A stretch of 64,000 nucleotides of DNA from Pseudomonas kermanshahensis (GCF_014269205.2 NZ_JABWRY020000002.1:337501-401500); one strand, 5' to 3'. Positions 35,768-47,747 are shown, counted from the first letter of the stretch. Notes: generated from the sequence alone by a model not told the origin. Made by a program: numbers and translations.

Positions 35768-36850
35768 ATGGGACAGCGCACGCTTTTGTATGACCTGCAC
35801 CTGGCGCTCGGCGCCAAGACGGTCGATTTTGGCGGTTGGGACATGCCCCTGCACTATGGCTCGCAAGTCGAGGAGCACCATCAGGTGCGCAGTGACTGCG
35901 GGGTCTTCGATGTTTCCCATATGACCGTGATCGACATCAGTGGCCGTGATGCTACCGCTTGGTTGCAGCATTTGCTGGCCAACGATGTTGCCCGCCTCGA
36001 CAGTGTCGGCAAGGCGCTGTACAGCCCACTGCTCAACCAAGAGGGCGGGGTCATCGATGACCTCATCGCCTATCGCACCGAAGCCGGCTACCGCCTGGTC
36101 ACCAACGCCGCTACCCGCGCCAAGGTGCTGGCTTGGCTCAAGGCCCAGCAAAGCGGGTTCTCGGTCGATTTCGAGGTGCGCCCGGACCTGGCCATTCTGG
36201 CCATCCAAGGCCCGCAGGCCCGGGACAAGGTCGCCGCCTTGCTCAGCGCCTCGCGCGCCGCACTGATTCGCGCGCTGCGCCCGTTCGAAGGCATTGCCGA
36301 CGGTGAATGGTTCATTGCCCGCACCGGTTATACCGGTGAAGACGGCCTCGAGATCATCCTGCCAGGCCACGAGGCCGTTACCTTCTACAACGACCTGGTC
36401 GGCGCCGGCATCGCCCCCAGTGGCCTGGGCGCCCGTGACACCCTGCGCCTGGAAGCCGGCATGAACCTGTATGGCCAGGACATCGACGAAACCCACACCC
36501 CACTCACCTCCAACCTGGGCTGGAGCATCGCCTGGGAGCCGGCTGAGCGCGAGTTCATCGGCCGCGCGGGCCTGCTGGAGGAAATCGAGCAAGGTGTGAA
36601 GGAAAAACTGGTTGGCCTGGTGCTGGAAGAACGCGGTGTTTTGCGTGCCCATCAGGTGGTTCGCGTTGCTGGCATTGGCGAAGGGGAGATCACCAGTGGT
36701 AGTTTCTCTCCTACGCTGAGCAAGTCTATTGCCCTGGCGCGTTTACCCATGGCCACCGGCGACCGCGCCGAGGTCGAGATTCGCGGCAAGTGGTACCCGG
36801 TGCGGGTGGTCAAACCGACCTTCGTGCGCCACGGCAAAATCCTGATTTGA
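35768..36850 (+). CDS. gcvT: Glycine cleavage system T protein (aminomethyltransferase)
   Basis: Transfers the methylene group from the aminomethyl-lipoyl H protein to THF, releasing ammonia. The 360 residues contain MPLHYGSQVEEHHQVRSDCG, the folate-site aspartate region FDVSHMTVIDISGRDA, and GYTGEDGLEI. The ATG at 35768 has an excellent AAGGAGAAACCC site and starts the conserved N-terminus; the frame upstream is leader. The 129-bp leader shows no glycine riboswitch-like motif. gcvH follows 51 bp later. Confidence 0.95.
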   Translation: MGQRTLLYDLHLALGAKTVDFGGWDMPLHYGSQVEEHHQVRSDCGVFDVSHMTVIDISGRDATAWLQHLLANDVARLDSVGKALYSPLLNQEGGVIDDLIAYRTEAGYRLVTNAATRAKVLAWLKAQQSGFSVDFEVRPDLAILAIQGPQARDKVAALLSASRAALIRALRPFEGIADGEWFIARTGYTGEDGLEIILPGHEAVTFYNDLVGAGIAPSGLGARDTLRLEAGMNLYGQDIDETHTPLTSNLGWSIAWEPAEREFIGRAGLLEEIEQGVKEKLVGLVLEERGVLRAHQVVRVAGIGEGEITSGSFSPTLSKSIALARLPMATGDRAEVEIRGKWYPVRVVKPTFVRHGKILI

Positions 36851-36901
36851 ATAATTTTTAACCGGCGGGCCGACCGCTGAGCCAATCGAGGAATTCAAGA
36901 C

Positions 36902-37285
36902 ATGAGCAATATCCCCGCCGAACTGCGTTTTGCCGAAAGCCACGAGTGGGCACGCCTGGAAAGCGACGGCACAGTGACCGTTGGCATCAGCGACCACGCA
37001 CAGGAAGCCCTGGGTGACGTCGTGTTCGTCGAACTGGCGGAAGTCGGCAAGGTGTTCGCCCAAGGCGACGCGGCTGGCGTGGTCGAATCGGTCAAGGCTG
37101 CTTCCGACATCTACGCCCCGATCGGTGGCGAAGTGATCGCGGTCAACGAAGCACTGGCCGACAGCCCTGAGCTGCTCAATGAAGAGCCTTACGGTGCCTG
37201 GATCTTCAAGCTGAAGCCAAGCGACAAGGCTGAGCTGGACAAGCTGCTGGATGCTGCGGGTTATCAGGCTGCTATCGGCGAGTAA
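36902..37285 (+). CDS. gcvH: Glycine cleavage system H protein
   Basis: Lipoyl-carrier protein shuttling the aminomethyl group between P, T and L proteins. The 127 residues match the family. The lipoylated lysine is K65 in [14 protein letters not shown], with the conserved [14 protein letters not shown] strand before it and the [17 protein letters not shown] region after it. The ATG follows GAGGAATTCAAGAC. It sits between gcvT and gcvP; a REP pair and 184 bp separate it from gcvP. Confidence 0.96.
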   Translation: MSNIPAELRFAESHEWARLESDGTVTVGISDHAQEALGDVVFVELAEVGKVFAQGDAAGVVESVKAASDIYAPIGGEVIAVNEALADSPELLNEEPYGAWIFKLKPSDKAELDKLLDAAGYQAAIGE

Positions 37286-37300
37286 TACCGCGTCGCCTTG

Positions 37301-37374
37301 TTCGCGGCTAAAGCCGCTCCCACAGGTACTGCACTGCAGCTGATACCCCTGTAGGAGCGGGTTTACCCGCGATG
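37301..37374. repeat. Imperfect REP pair between gcvH and gcvP
   Basis: The left arm TTCGCGGCTAAAGCCGCTCC and the right arm with TAGGAGCGGGTTTACCCGCG form an imperfect inverted pair. The right arm matches the classical 35-bp P. putida REP with GGGTAAACCCGC. Confidence 0.8.
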
Positions 37375-37469
37375 AGGCCGGGCCTGCAAGCAAGTTTCCC
37401 CGCACAATCGGCAATCCTTCCTAGACTTATAAGTCTCCATGAGGCCTGGTCTAGGAAGAGAGCGTCGTC

Positions 37470-40343
<2,874 letters not shown>

Positions 40344-40370
40344 TTTTTTGGGGGGCTGGCCCCCCAAAAA
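40344..40370. terminator. Bidirectional terminator between gcvP and the DUF2388 gene
   Basis: TTTTTTGGGGGGC-TGG-CCCCCCAAAAA fills the whole gap between the two convergent stops and has a T-run on both strands. Confidence 0.9.
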
Positions 40371-40371
40371 C

Positions 40372-40686
40372 TTATTCGGCTACCGCGTTCTTGGCCAGGA
40401 TGGCATTGGCCAGTTCCATGTCGCTGGCCTGCATCCCTGGGTTTTCAGCGCGCACCTGGCGCATCGCCGATTCCAGGAACGGCCCGCGGATTGCGCCTTC
40501 ACTGGCTACGAAGCTGCCGGCGTCATCCTGCGCGGCCATTACCAGTTTGTGATCCTTCGACGTCAGGTAGGTCGACGCCGTGGTTGCACCGGAAGAAATC
40601 ACGTTACGCCAGAAGGTATCGGCCATGGCGGAGCCCATTGGCAGCGAAAGCAAGGCAGCGGTCGCGATGGCGGTTTTGAGACGCAT
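40372..40686 (-). CDS. DUF2388 small secreted protein
   Basis: The 104-residue protein has a clear signal peptide (MRLKTAIATAALLSLPMGSA-MA, cut before DTFWRN) and a mature part with SSGATTASTYLTS, KLVMAAQDDAGSFVAS and GPFLESAMRQVR, matching DUF2388. The family is practically restricted to pseudomonads, often in several copies per genome, and has no known function. It was formerly misnamed as a Holliday-junction helicase subunit. It converges on gcvP with the shared terminator, and its start lies 88 bp from the end of the GspE-like gene on the same strand. Confidence 0.88.
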   Translation of the reverse strand: MRLKTAIATAALLSLPMGSAMADTFWRNVISSGATTASTYLTSKDHKLVMAAQDDAGSFVASEGAIRGPFLESAMRQVRAENPGMQASDMELANAILAKNAVAE

Positions 40687-40774
40687 GTTGAAACACCTCG
40701 AAGGGTGAGGGTTGAAGATGCGCGGTTTGATTCTGCCGAGGGGGGCAAGTTCCTTGAATACAAGGGTTTTTTGC

Positions 40775-42460
40775 TCAGGAGCAGGCCCTTAGCACTTCCT
40801 CTGTAGCGGTCAGGCCCCGGGCCACTTTCGCCTCCCCGCAGCGGCGCAGGTCTACCAAGCCTTCGGTCAGCGCCTGGCGTCGCAACTGCGCCAGGTCGGT
40901 GTGTGGGCCTATCTGCGCGCGCAGGCTTTCGCTGGGTATCAACAGTTCGAACAGGCCAGTACGGCCCTGAAAACCGGTACCGCGACAGGTGCGGCAGGGC
41001 TGGCCGCTGGCTGCCGAGGCACAACCCTGGCAATCGCCGCACAAGGTGCGAATCAGGCGCTGCGCCATGACCCCGATCAGCGTTGCCTTGATCAGGTAAT
41101 CAGCCACGCCCAGTTCCTGCAGCCGGGTGATCGCGCCGCAGGCATCGTTGGTGTGCAGGGTCGACAGCACCAGGTGCCCGGTGAGGGCTGCCTGCACGGC
41201 CACCAGGGCGGTTTCCCGGTCGCGGATCTCGCCGATCATGATGATGTCCGGGTCCTGGCGCAGCATCGCCCGCACGCCGTCGGCGAAGCACAGGCCCAGT
41301 GCGGGCTGGACTTGCAGTTGGTTGAAGGCCGGCTCCAGCCGCTCGATGGGGTCTTCGATGGTGCACAGGTTGACTTGCGGGGTGGCCAGCAGCTTGAGGC
41401 TGGCGTAGAGCGTGCTGGTCTTGCCTGACCCCGTGGGGCCTGTCACCAGGATGATGCCCTGGCGTTGGCCCAGCAGCGCGCGCCATTGCTCCAGTTGCTG
41501 CCCTTCCAGGCCCAGGCGGTCGAAGTCTTCATGCAACTGTTGCGGGTCGAACAGGCGCAGTACCAGTTTTTCGCCAAAGGGCGTCGGCAAGGTCGACAGG
41601 CGCAATTCCACTTCGCCGCCGCCGGCAAGGCGGCTTTGCAACCGGCCGTCCTGTGGCCGGCGTTTCTCTGCCACATCCATGCGCCCGAGGTGTTTGAGGC
41701 GGCTGACCAGCGCCAGGGTGACGCCAGCGGGGAAGGCGTAGACGGTGTGCAGCAGGCCGTCGATGCGGTAGCGCAGCTGCCCTTTTTCGCGACGGGGCTC
41801 CAGGTGGATATCGCTGGCGCGTTGCTCGATGGCGTACTGCAGCAGCCAGTCGACGATGTGCACGATATGGGCATCGTCGGCGCTGGCTTCTGCCTGGCGT
41901 TTGCCCAGCTCCAGCAGGTGTTCGAGCTCGCCCAGGCTGGCTGACTGCTGGTGCTGCGCGCCCTGTACCGATTGGGCCAGGCGGAAGAACGACTGCCCCA
42001 GCTGGCGGATCTGCAGCGGGCTGGCCAGCACGCGGCGGATGGGCCTGCCCAGGCCCCTGGCCAAGTCCGCTTGCCAGTCATCCTGATAGGGCTGTGCGCT
42101 GGCCACGGTGACGCCGGAAGGGTCGGCGGCGACGACGAGAATGCCATGGCGCTGGGCGAAAGCGGGGGAGATCAGCCCGCTGACCTGGGCCATGTCGAGT
42201 TGCATGGGGTCGATGCGCAGGAACGGCTGGCCGATCTTGTCAGCCAGCCATTGGCAGAGGCGGTCCAGGTCCAGGGGCTGGCCGGGGTGCTTGCGGTCTT
42301 CAAGGCCGGGGGCGGCGATGAGCTCCAGAGGGTGGCAGGTCGGCCGTGACGCGGCCTGCTCCAGTACCAGCAGGGTGTCGCTGGCGTCCAGGTGCCGGTC
42401 GGTGAGCAAGGCCTGGAGCAGGCGCTTGAGGTCGAGGGCTTGGTTGTCGGGGCTATGCAT
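40775..42460 (-). CDS. Orphan GspE/PilB-family secretion ATPase
   Basis: A 561-residue type II secretion/type IV pilus assembly ATPase. An N-terminal GspE_N-like domain is followed by the motor with Walker A GPTGSGKTS near residue 330, the Asp box DPDIIMIGEIRD and the His box LSTLHTND. A zinc-binding loop with C-x2-C-x2-C and C-x2-C pairs (CGDCQGC, CRTCRG) lies near residue 510. The ATG at 42460 begins the conserved region. None of the usual partners (gspF, pseudopilins, prepilin peptidase) is nearby, so it is a stand-alone gene that may serve a machine encoded elsewhere. Confidence 0.9.
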   Translation of the reverse strand: MHSPDNQALDLKRLLQALLTDRHLDASDTLLVLEQAASRPTCHPLELIAAPGLEDRKHPGQPLDLDRLCQWLADKIGQPFLRIDPMQLDMAQVSGLISPAFAQRHGILVVAADPSGVTVASAQPYQDDWQADLARGLGRPIRRVLASPLQIRQLGQSFFRLAQSVQGAQHQQSASLGELEHLLELGKRQAEASADDAHIVHIVDWLLQYAIEQRASDIHLEPRREKGQLRYRIDGLLHTVYAFPAGVTLALVSRLKHLGRMDVAEKRRPQDGRLQSRLAGGGEVELRLSTLPTPFGEKLVLRLFDPQQLHEDFDRLGLEGQQLEQWRALLGQRQGIILVTGPTGSGKTSTLYASLKLLATPQVNLCTIEDPIERLEPAFNQLQVQPALGLCFADGVRAMLRQDPDIIMIGEIRDRETALVAVQAALTGHLVLSTLHTNDACGAITRLQELGVADYLIKATLIGVMAQRLIRTLCGDCQGCASAASGQPCRTCRGTGFQGRTGLFELLIPSESLRAQIGPHTDLAQLRRQALTEGLVDLRRCGEAKVARGLTATEEVLRACS

Positions 42461-42551
42461 GGCGGCGTCCTTGCCAGGAGGGGAGTCCTGTTGAAGGCTA
42501 GTCGGGTGCGGTGCGCTTACGGCGGGCAAAGGGTTTCTGGATCTTGCGGTG

Positions 42552-42857
42552 TCACACCACCGCCAGCTCCACGCGCGCCAGGTTCATCAGGCTAACTTCG
42601 CCCACACACACCAAGTTGCGCAATTTTTGCGCAATCACCTCGGCCCGGTGCCAGCTCAGCCCGCCAATGCCGATCTCGATGGCGAGCCAGTCATCCTGTT
42701 GGCTGACCTGCACGTGGTGTGGGGTCAGAAACTGCAAGGCAAACAGGTTGAGCACCCGGCACAAGCTGTCGGGCTCGGCCTCGGCCTGCAGGCGGTAGTG
42801 CACGGTGCTGTGGGCGTTGCTGGCGGCCCAGGCGTCGGTACGTGGCAGTGCGTTCAT
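42552..42857 (-). CDS. Small ACT-like protein of unknown function
   Basis: The 101-residue protein has a beta-alpha-beta pattern (VHYRLQAEAEPDSLCRVLNL ... VQVSQQDDWLAIEIGIGGL) like ACT domains such as the IlvM regulatory subunit, but no enzyme gene is attached. It is divergent from the Lrp-type regulator, with 126 bp between the starts, a layout typical of a regulator and its target. The ATG at 42857 follows GGAGACCAGC. The ACT assignment is by pattern only. Confidence 0.7.
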   Translation of the reverse strand: MNALPRTDAWAASNAHSTVHYRLQAEAEPDSLCRVLNLFALQFLTPHHVQVSQQDDWLAIEIGIGGLSWHRAEVIAQKLRNLVCVGEVSLMNLARVELAVV

Positions 42858-42983
42858 GCTGGTCTCCGCAAATGTGGGAGAAATTCTTGCACGTTGAGGC
42901 GGGTATTTTTTCGCTATGATTCGACCAATTGGCCGGTATGGCAGATTGATCTATTTGGATTGTCGTGATCTGGAGAATTATTA

Positions 42984-43454
42984 ATGCACAGCGAACTGGA
43001 CGCCTATGATCGGCGCATCCTCGAATTGCTGCAGGAGGACGCTTCGCTGTCCAGCGCACAGATCGCCGAGCGTGTGGGGCTTTCGCAGTCGCCGTGCTGG
43101 CGGCGCATTCAGCGGCTGAAGGAGGAGGGGGTGATACGTGGGCAGGTGACGCTGCTCGACCGCAAGAAGATCGGCCTGAACACGCAGATTTTTGCAGAGG
43201 TGAAGCTCAACGCGCACGGGCGCTCCAATTTCACCGAGTTCACCGAGGCGATCCGAGGTTTCCCGGAGGTGCTGGAATGTTATGTGCTGATGGGCTCGGT
43301 GGACTTCTTGCTGCGTATCGTTACCTCGGACATTGAGGCGTATGAGCGGTTTTTCTTCGAAAAACTGTCGAATGTGCCGGGGATTCAGGAGGTCAATTCG
43401 ATCGTGGCGCTTTCGGAGATCAAATCCACCACCAGCCTGCCACTGTCGAGGTAG
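42984..43454 (+). CDS. Lrp/AsnC family transcriptional regulator
   Basis: The 156-residue regulator has an N-terminal helix-turn-helix (LDAYDRRILELLQEDASLSS then AQIAERVGLSQSPCWRRIQRL) and a C-terminal RAM/ACT-like ligand domain (FPEVLECYVLMGSVDFLLRI). Such proteins respond to amino acids and form octamers. It is close in type to pseudomonad BkdR-like or Lrp paralogues, but the target is not known. It is divergent from the ACT-like gene. The ATG at 42984 follows TGGAGAATTATTA. A REP pair follows. Confidence 0.92.
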   Translation: MHSELDAYDRRILELLQEDASLSSAQIAERVGLSQSPCWRRIQRLKEEGVIRGQVTLLDRKKIGLNTQIFAEVKLNAHGRSNFTEFTEAIRGFPEVLECYVLMGSVDFLLRIVTSDIEAYERFFFEKLSNVPGIQEVNSIVALSEIKSTTSLPLSR

Positions 43455-43462
43455 TACACGAC

Positions 43463-43557
43463 CTGTAGGAGCAGCCTTGTGCTGCGAAGGGGCCGGTTTG
43501 ACCAGAAAAAATCTGTGGCAAAACGGGCCTCTTCGCAGCGCAAGGCTGCTCCTACAG
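43463..43557. repeat. REP inverted pair between the lrp-like and CYTH-CHAD genes
   Basis: The arms 43463-43494 (CTGTAGGAGCAGCCTTGTGC...) and 43526-43557 are inverted with few mismatches and a 31-bp spacer. It lies between convergent genes; TAGGAGCAGCCTTG subtype. Confidence 0.88.
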
Positions 43558-43572
43558 GGCTAGCGACGCCGA

Positions 43573-44949
43573 TCAGGCCTTGAGCAGGTACTTCCAGCCA
43601 CGGCTCTGATCAACCGCGCGGGCCTGCTCGATACGGGCTTCAAGCAGCTCGTCGGGCGTTTCGGACAGCGGCAGTTCAGCCAGCTCGTGCAGCTTTTTCA
43701 GGTCGCCGTACAGGCGGTCCATCTGCGGCGCTTCGAGCACCTGGCGGGCATGGTGCAGCCAGGCGAGCAGCTGTTCGATGCGCGGCAGCTGTTCGGCCAG
43801 GTCTTCCGGGCGCTGGGTGTACAGCGGCAGTTTCAGCGAACGGCCTTCTTCACCCAGCAGGTGCGCCATCCAGCTGGCCAGCTGCGCCTTGCCCTGGCGT
43901 TCGCCACGGCCTTTGCGCTCGACGGTCCAGCCACGGGCCAGCAGCCAGCGCGAGGTTTCCAGCGAGAACTGGCCCCAACGCACGTCTTCGAGTTCTTCGG
44001 CGAATTGCTCAGGCGCAGCGCGGCGGATGTCTTCGTCATCGTTGCCGGCCTGCACCAGTGGGCGCCAGTCTTCCAGCAGCGCGTCGAGGCTGGCGCGCAG
44101 CTCGCGGGTGGTGGCGCGCGGTGCGGCCTGGCCCAAGCTGGCGACCAGTGCGCGCAGCTCGGCCAGAGACTGCACCCAGTCCTGCAGCAGGCGCCAGTGG
44201 CCATTGTGGCGGTATTGCTCGGCCAGGCGCTGGCTGCTGCCGAGCAACTGCCAGGCGAGGGCGGCGAAGGCATCGTCCAGGGCCATTTCGGCGTCCAGCT
44301 CGGTCTGCGGCAGGCCCAGCTCGTAGCTTTCGGGCTCCAGCAGGCGGTAGCCACGCTCGGCCTTGCTGATGTCGCAAGGCATCAGCGGCAGGCTGGCGGC
44401 GAGCTCGGCGGCCAGTTCCAGCAGGGCTTCAGGTGCGCCTTCGCGCAGCTCGAGCTCCAACTCGCAGATTTCTTCCTTGCGCTTGCCGGCGATCACGAAG
44501 CCCTGGTCCAGCGCGGCCTCGATCACGACCTTGCTCTTGCCGCGGCCCCAAGCGATTTCGGCGTATTCACGGCTGAAGTCAGTGGTGAACAGCGGCTTGA
44601 TGGTTTTCTTGTCGAGCGCAGCCAACTGCTCGGGCCAGCAGGTGCCGTCGAGCTTTTTCAGGTCGAGCTTGACCTTGTCCAGGTGCCACTCGTACTCGTT
44701 GCGCTCGGACAGCCCGGCCACGCTTTGCCCGCGGCACTTCAAGGTCTGGATAATTGCATCACCATCGCGGCGCAGGCGCAGGGCGACACGGGCGGCGGAA
44801 AGCTCGCGCTCCGGAGTGTCGAAGTACTGGTTGAGCAGTTCACGGGTCTGCCAACCGGACTTGTTGCGCTTTTTCAGCAGGGGGTGCTCACGCAGGGCGG
44901 CAAGGGTCTCGCGGCTGGCGCGGAGCTTGAGTTCGGTTTCTTTGTGCAT
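43573..44949 (-). CDS. ygiF: CYTH-CHAD domain protein, probable inorganic triphosphatase
   Basis: The N-terminal 200 residues are a CYTH tunnel domain with the metal-binding ExExK motif at E4, E6 and K8 and alternating acidic/basic strands (VALRLRRDGD, EICELELELREG). The C-terminal 250 residues are a helical CHAD domain rich in conserved histidine/arginine-type positions, which binds polyphosphate in relatives. E. coli YgiF hydrolyses inorganic triphosphate. The 458-residue length fits. The ATG at 44949 starts the family motif. Divergent argE begins 114 bp away. It may connect with the ppk/ppx genes functionally, though not by position. Confidence 0.9.
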   Translation of the reverse strand: MHKETELKLRASRETLAALREHPLLKKRNKSGWQTRELLNQYFDTPERELSAARVALRLRRDGDAIIQTLKCRGQSVAGLSERNEYEWHLDKVKLDLKKLDGTCWPEQLAALDKKTIKPLFTTDFSREYAEIAWGRGKSKVVIEAALDQGFVIAGKRKEEICELELELREGAPEALLELAAELAASLPLMPCDISKAERGYRLLEPESYELGLPQTELDAEMALDDAFAALAWQLLGSSQRLAEQYRHNGHWRLLQDWVQSLAELRALVASLGQAAPRATTRELRASLDALLEDWRPLVQAGNDDEDIRRAAPEQFAEELEDVRWGQFSLETSRWLLARGWTVERKGRGERQGKAQLASWMAHLLGEEGRSLKLPLYTQRPEDLAEQLPRIEQLLAWLHHARQVLEAPQMDRLYGDLKKLHELAELPLSETPDELLEARIEQARAVDQSRGWKYLLKA

Positions 44950-45063
44950 CGCAGGCTCGAAGGAGGGGCTCGTTGGCAGAGAGTCTACAGGAGTCGGCCG
45001 TCAACGGTTTATTCCAGACGGCAGATGGTCCTATGATGGGCAACGCTTCCGAGGAGTACAGGC

Positions 45064-46206
45064 ATGCCGTTGCCGACGCTGAAAGACCAGTTCGCCGCTT
45101 TGATCGCCGCACCTTCGGTCAGTTGTACCCAGCCTGCGCTGGATCAGTCCAACCGTCAGGTCATCGACCTGCTGGCCGGCTGGTTGGGTGACCTGGGTTT
45201 CACGTGCGACATCCAGCAGGTCAGCCCCGGCAAATTCAACCTGCTGGCCAGTCGTGGCACCGGCCCGGGTGGCCTGGTGCTGGCGGGGCACAGCGACACC
45301 GTGCCCTATGACGAGCAGCTGTGGTCGAGCGACCCGCTGAAGCTGACCGAAGTCGATGGCCGTTGGGTGGGCCTGGGCAGCTGCGACATGAAGGGCTTTT
45401 TCGCCTTGGTCATCGAGGCGGTGGTGCCGTTGCTGGAGCATGACTTCAAGCAGCCGCTGCTGATTCTCGCCACCTGCGACGAAGAAAGCTCCATGTCCGG
45501 CGCGCGTGCCTTGGCCGAGGCCGGCCAACCGTTGGGCCGCGCCGCAGTGATCGGCGAGCCCACGGGCCTGCGGCCGATCCGCATGCACAAGGGCATCCTC
45601 ATGGACCGCATCGACATCCTCGGGCGCAGCGGCCATTCGTCGGACCCATCCCTCGGCCGCAGCGCCCTGGAAGCCATGCACGCCGCAATGGGCGAACTGA
45701 TGCAGTTGCGCGGCGAATGGCAGCAAACCTTCCGCAACCCACAGTTCACCGTGCCTACACCGACGATGAACTTCGGCTGCATCCATGGCGGCGACAACCC
45801 CAATCGTATCTGCGGCCAATGCGCGCTGGAATTCGACCTGCGGCCGTTGCCGGGGATGGATGTCGAGCAACTGCGGGCAGCGATTCGCCAGAAGCTGGCG
45901 CCGGTGGCGGAGCGGTTCGAGGTGCGCATCGACTATGCCCCGCTGTTCCCGGAAGTGCCTGCCTTCGAGCAGGCTGCGGACGCCGAGCTGGTACAGGTGG
46001 CCGAACGCCTGACCGGTCACCGCGCCGAAGCGGTAGCGTTTGGCACCGAAGCACCTTATCTTCAGCAGCTGGGCTGCCAGACCATCGTGCTGGGCCCTGG
46101 CGACATCGCCTGTGCCCATCAGCCCGGCGAGTACCTGGAAATGTCACGAATCGAGCCTACCGTGCGTCTATTGCGTGACTTGATTCGGCACTATTGCCTG
46201 CACTAA
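45064..46206 (+). CDS. argE: Acetylornithine deacetylase
   Basis: M20-family zinc hydrolase releasing ornithine from N-acetylornithine. The 380 residues have the metal ligands in order: H in LAGHSDTVP near residue 78, D in GSCDMKGFFA near 110, E pair in CDEESSMSG near 143, and the dimerisation region with GRSGHSSDPSLG. A C-terminal GDIACAHQPGE histidine completes the site. The ATG at 45064 follows GAGGAGTACAGGC. It is followed by argA 124 bp later. Pseudomonads also recycle acetyl groups through ArgJ, so this gene may be one of several homologues. Confidence 0.92.
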   Translation: MPLPTLKDQFAALIAAPSVSCTQPALDQSNRQVIDLLAGWLGDLGFTCDIQQVSPGKFNLLASRGTGPGGLVLAGHSDTVPYDEQLWSSDPLKLTEVDGRWVGLGSCDMKGFFALVIEAVVPLLEHDFKQPLLILATCDEESSMSGARALAEAGQPLGRAAVIGEPTGLRPIRMHKGILMDRIDILGRSGHSSDPSLGRSALEAMHAAMGELMQLRGEWQQTFRNPQFTVPTPTMNFGCIHGGDNPNRICGQCALEFDLRPLPGMDVEQLRAAIRQKLAPVAERFEVRIDYAPLFPEVPAFEQAADAELVQVAERLTGHRAEAVAFGTEAPYLQQLGCQTIVLGPGDIACAHQPGEYLEMSRIEPTVRLLRDLIRHYCLH

Positions 46207-46330
46207 ACGTCCATTGAGCTTATTCGTTCCTGCCTAGAGGAGACCGCGCGTGACCGCAAGCCTGTTCCGACGATGATCTTGAACGCCCCCTGTATCGCCG
46301 TTCTCCGTCCACTTATCCACAGGCCCTGTC

Positions 46331-47629
46331 ATGCCCGATTACGTCAACTGGCTGCGTCATGCTTCCCCGTACATCAATGCCCATCGCGACTGCACGTTTG
46401 TAGTCATGCTCCCTGGCGATGGGGTGGACCACCCTAATTTCGGCAACATCGTCCACGACCTGGTGCTGTTGCACAGCCTGGGCGTGCGGCTGGTGCTGGT
46501 GCATGGCTCGCGCCCACAGATCGAGAGCCGCCTGGCCGACCGTGGCCTGACCCCGCACTACCACCGTGGCATGCGCATCACCGATGCGGCGACCCTGGAT
46601 TGTGTGATCGATGCCGTGGGTGCCTTGCGCCTGGCCATCGAAGCACGCCTGTCGATGGACATCGCCGCCTCGCCGATGCAGGGCTCGCGCCTGCGCGTGG
46701 CGTCCGGCAACCTGGTCACGGCGCGGCCGATCGGTGTGCTCGAGGGTGTGGACTACCACCACACCGGCGAAGTGCGCCGGGTCGACCGCAAAGGCATCAG
46801 CCGCCTGCTCGACGAGCGTTCCATCGTATTGCTGTCGCCGTTGGGTTATTCGCCCACAGGCGAAATTTTCAACCTGGCTTGCGAAGACGTGGCCACCCGC
46901 GCGGCCATCGAGCTGGGTGCCGACAAGTTGCTGTTGTTCGGCGCCGAACCGGGCCTGCTGGATGAGCAGGGCAAGCTGGTGCGTGAGCTGCGGCCACAAC
47001 AGGTGGCGCCGCATTTGCTGCGCCTGGGCAGCGACTACCAGGGCGAATTGCTGGATGCGGCCGCCGAGGCCTGCAAGGGCGGCGTGGCGCGTAGCCATAT
47101 CGTCAGTTATGCCGAAGACGGCGCGCTGCTGACCGAGCTGTTCACCCGCGGTGGCGGCGGCACGCTGGTGTCGCAGGAGCAGTTCGAAGTCGTGCGTGAG
47201 GCGACCATCGAGGATGTGGGCGGCCTGTTGGAGCTGATCAGCCCGCTGGAAGAGCAGGGCATCTTGGTGCGCCGTTCGCGCGAGGTGCTGGAGCGGGAAA
47301 TCGAGCAGTTCAGTGTGGTCGAGCGCGAGGGCATGATCATCGCGTGCGCAGCGCTGTACCCGATTGCCGATTCCGAGGCGGGGGAGCTGGCGTGCCTGGC
47401 GGTGAACCCGGAGTACCGGCATGGCGGGCGGGGCGATGAGTTGCTGGAGCGCATCGAGAGCCGTGCGCGGCAGATGGGGCTGAATACGTTGTTCGTGCTG
47501 ACTACGCGGACTGCGCACTGGTTCCGTGAGCGGGGCTTTGCGCCCAGTGGCGTGGAGCGGCTGCCGGCGGCGCGGGCATCGCTGTACAACTACCAGCGCA
47601 ACTCCAAGATTTTCGAGAAGTCCTTGTAA
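46331..47629 (+). CDS. argA: N-acetylglutamate synthase
   Basis: First step of arginine synthesis: acetyl-CoA plus glutamate gives N-acetylglutamate. The 432-residue classical bifunctional layout has an amino-acid-kinase fold first (VLVHGSRPQIESRL near residue 55, arginine allosteric domain) and a GNAT acetyltransferase at the C-terminus (LACLAVNPEYRHGGRGDELL near residue 355). Length matches E. coli ArgA (443). The ATG at 46331 follows the AGGCCCTGTC stretch, a weak ribosome binding site. It is downstream of argE on the same strand and followed by a REP pair. Confidence 0.95.
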   Translation: MPDYVNWLRHASPYINAHRDCTFVVMLPGDGVDHPNFGNIVHDLVLLHSLGVRLVLVHGSRPQIESRLADRGLTPHYHRGMRITDAATLDCVIDAVGALRLAIEARLSMDIAASPMQGSRLRVASGNLVTARPIGVLEGVDYHHTGEVRRVDRKGISRLLDERSIVLLSPLGYSPTGEIFNLACEDVATRAAIELGADKLLLFGAEPGLLDEQGKLVRELRPQQVAPHLLRLGSDYQGELLDAAAEACKGGVARSHIVSYAEDGALLTELFTRGGGGTLVSQEQFEVVREATIEDVGGLLELISPLEEQGILVRRSREVLEREIEQFSVVEREGMIIACAALYPIADSEAGELACLAVNPEYRHGGRGDELLERIESRARQMGLNTLFVLTTRTAHWFRERGFAPSGVERLPAARASLYNYQRNSKIFEKSL

Positions 47630-47643
47630 GCCTGTACCGGCCT

Positions 47644-47729
47644 CTTCGCGGGGCAAGCCCGCTCCCACAGGAATCTCACTAGGCCTGAGCCATGCGGAGG
47701 GCTTGTGGGAGCGGGCTTGCCCCGCGAAG
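47644..47729. repeat. REP inverted pair after argA
   Basis: The arms 47644-47669 and 47704-47729 are perfect 26-bp reverse complements (CTTCGCGGGGCAAGCCCGCT core), with a 34-bp spacer. It lies between convergent argA and the glutamine-synthetase-like gene. Confidence 0.92.
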
Positions 47730-47747
47730 CAGGCGACACCGGTCTCA

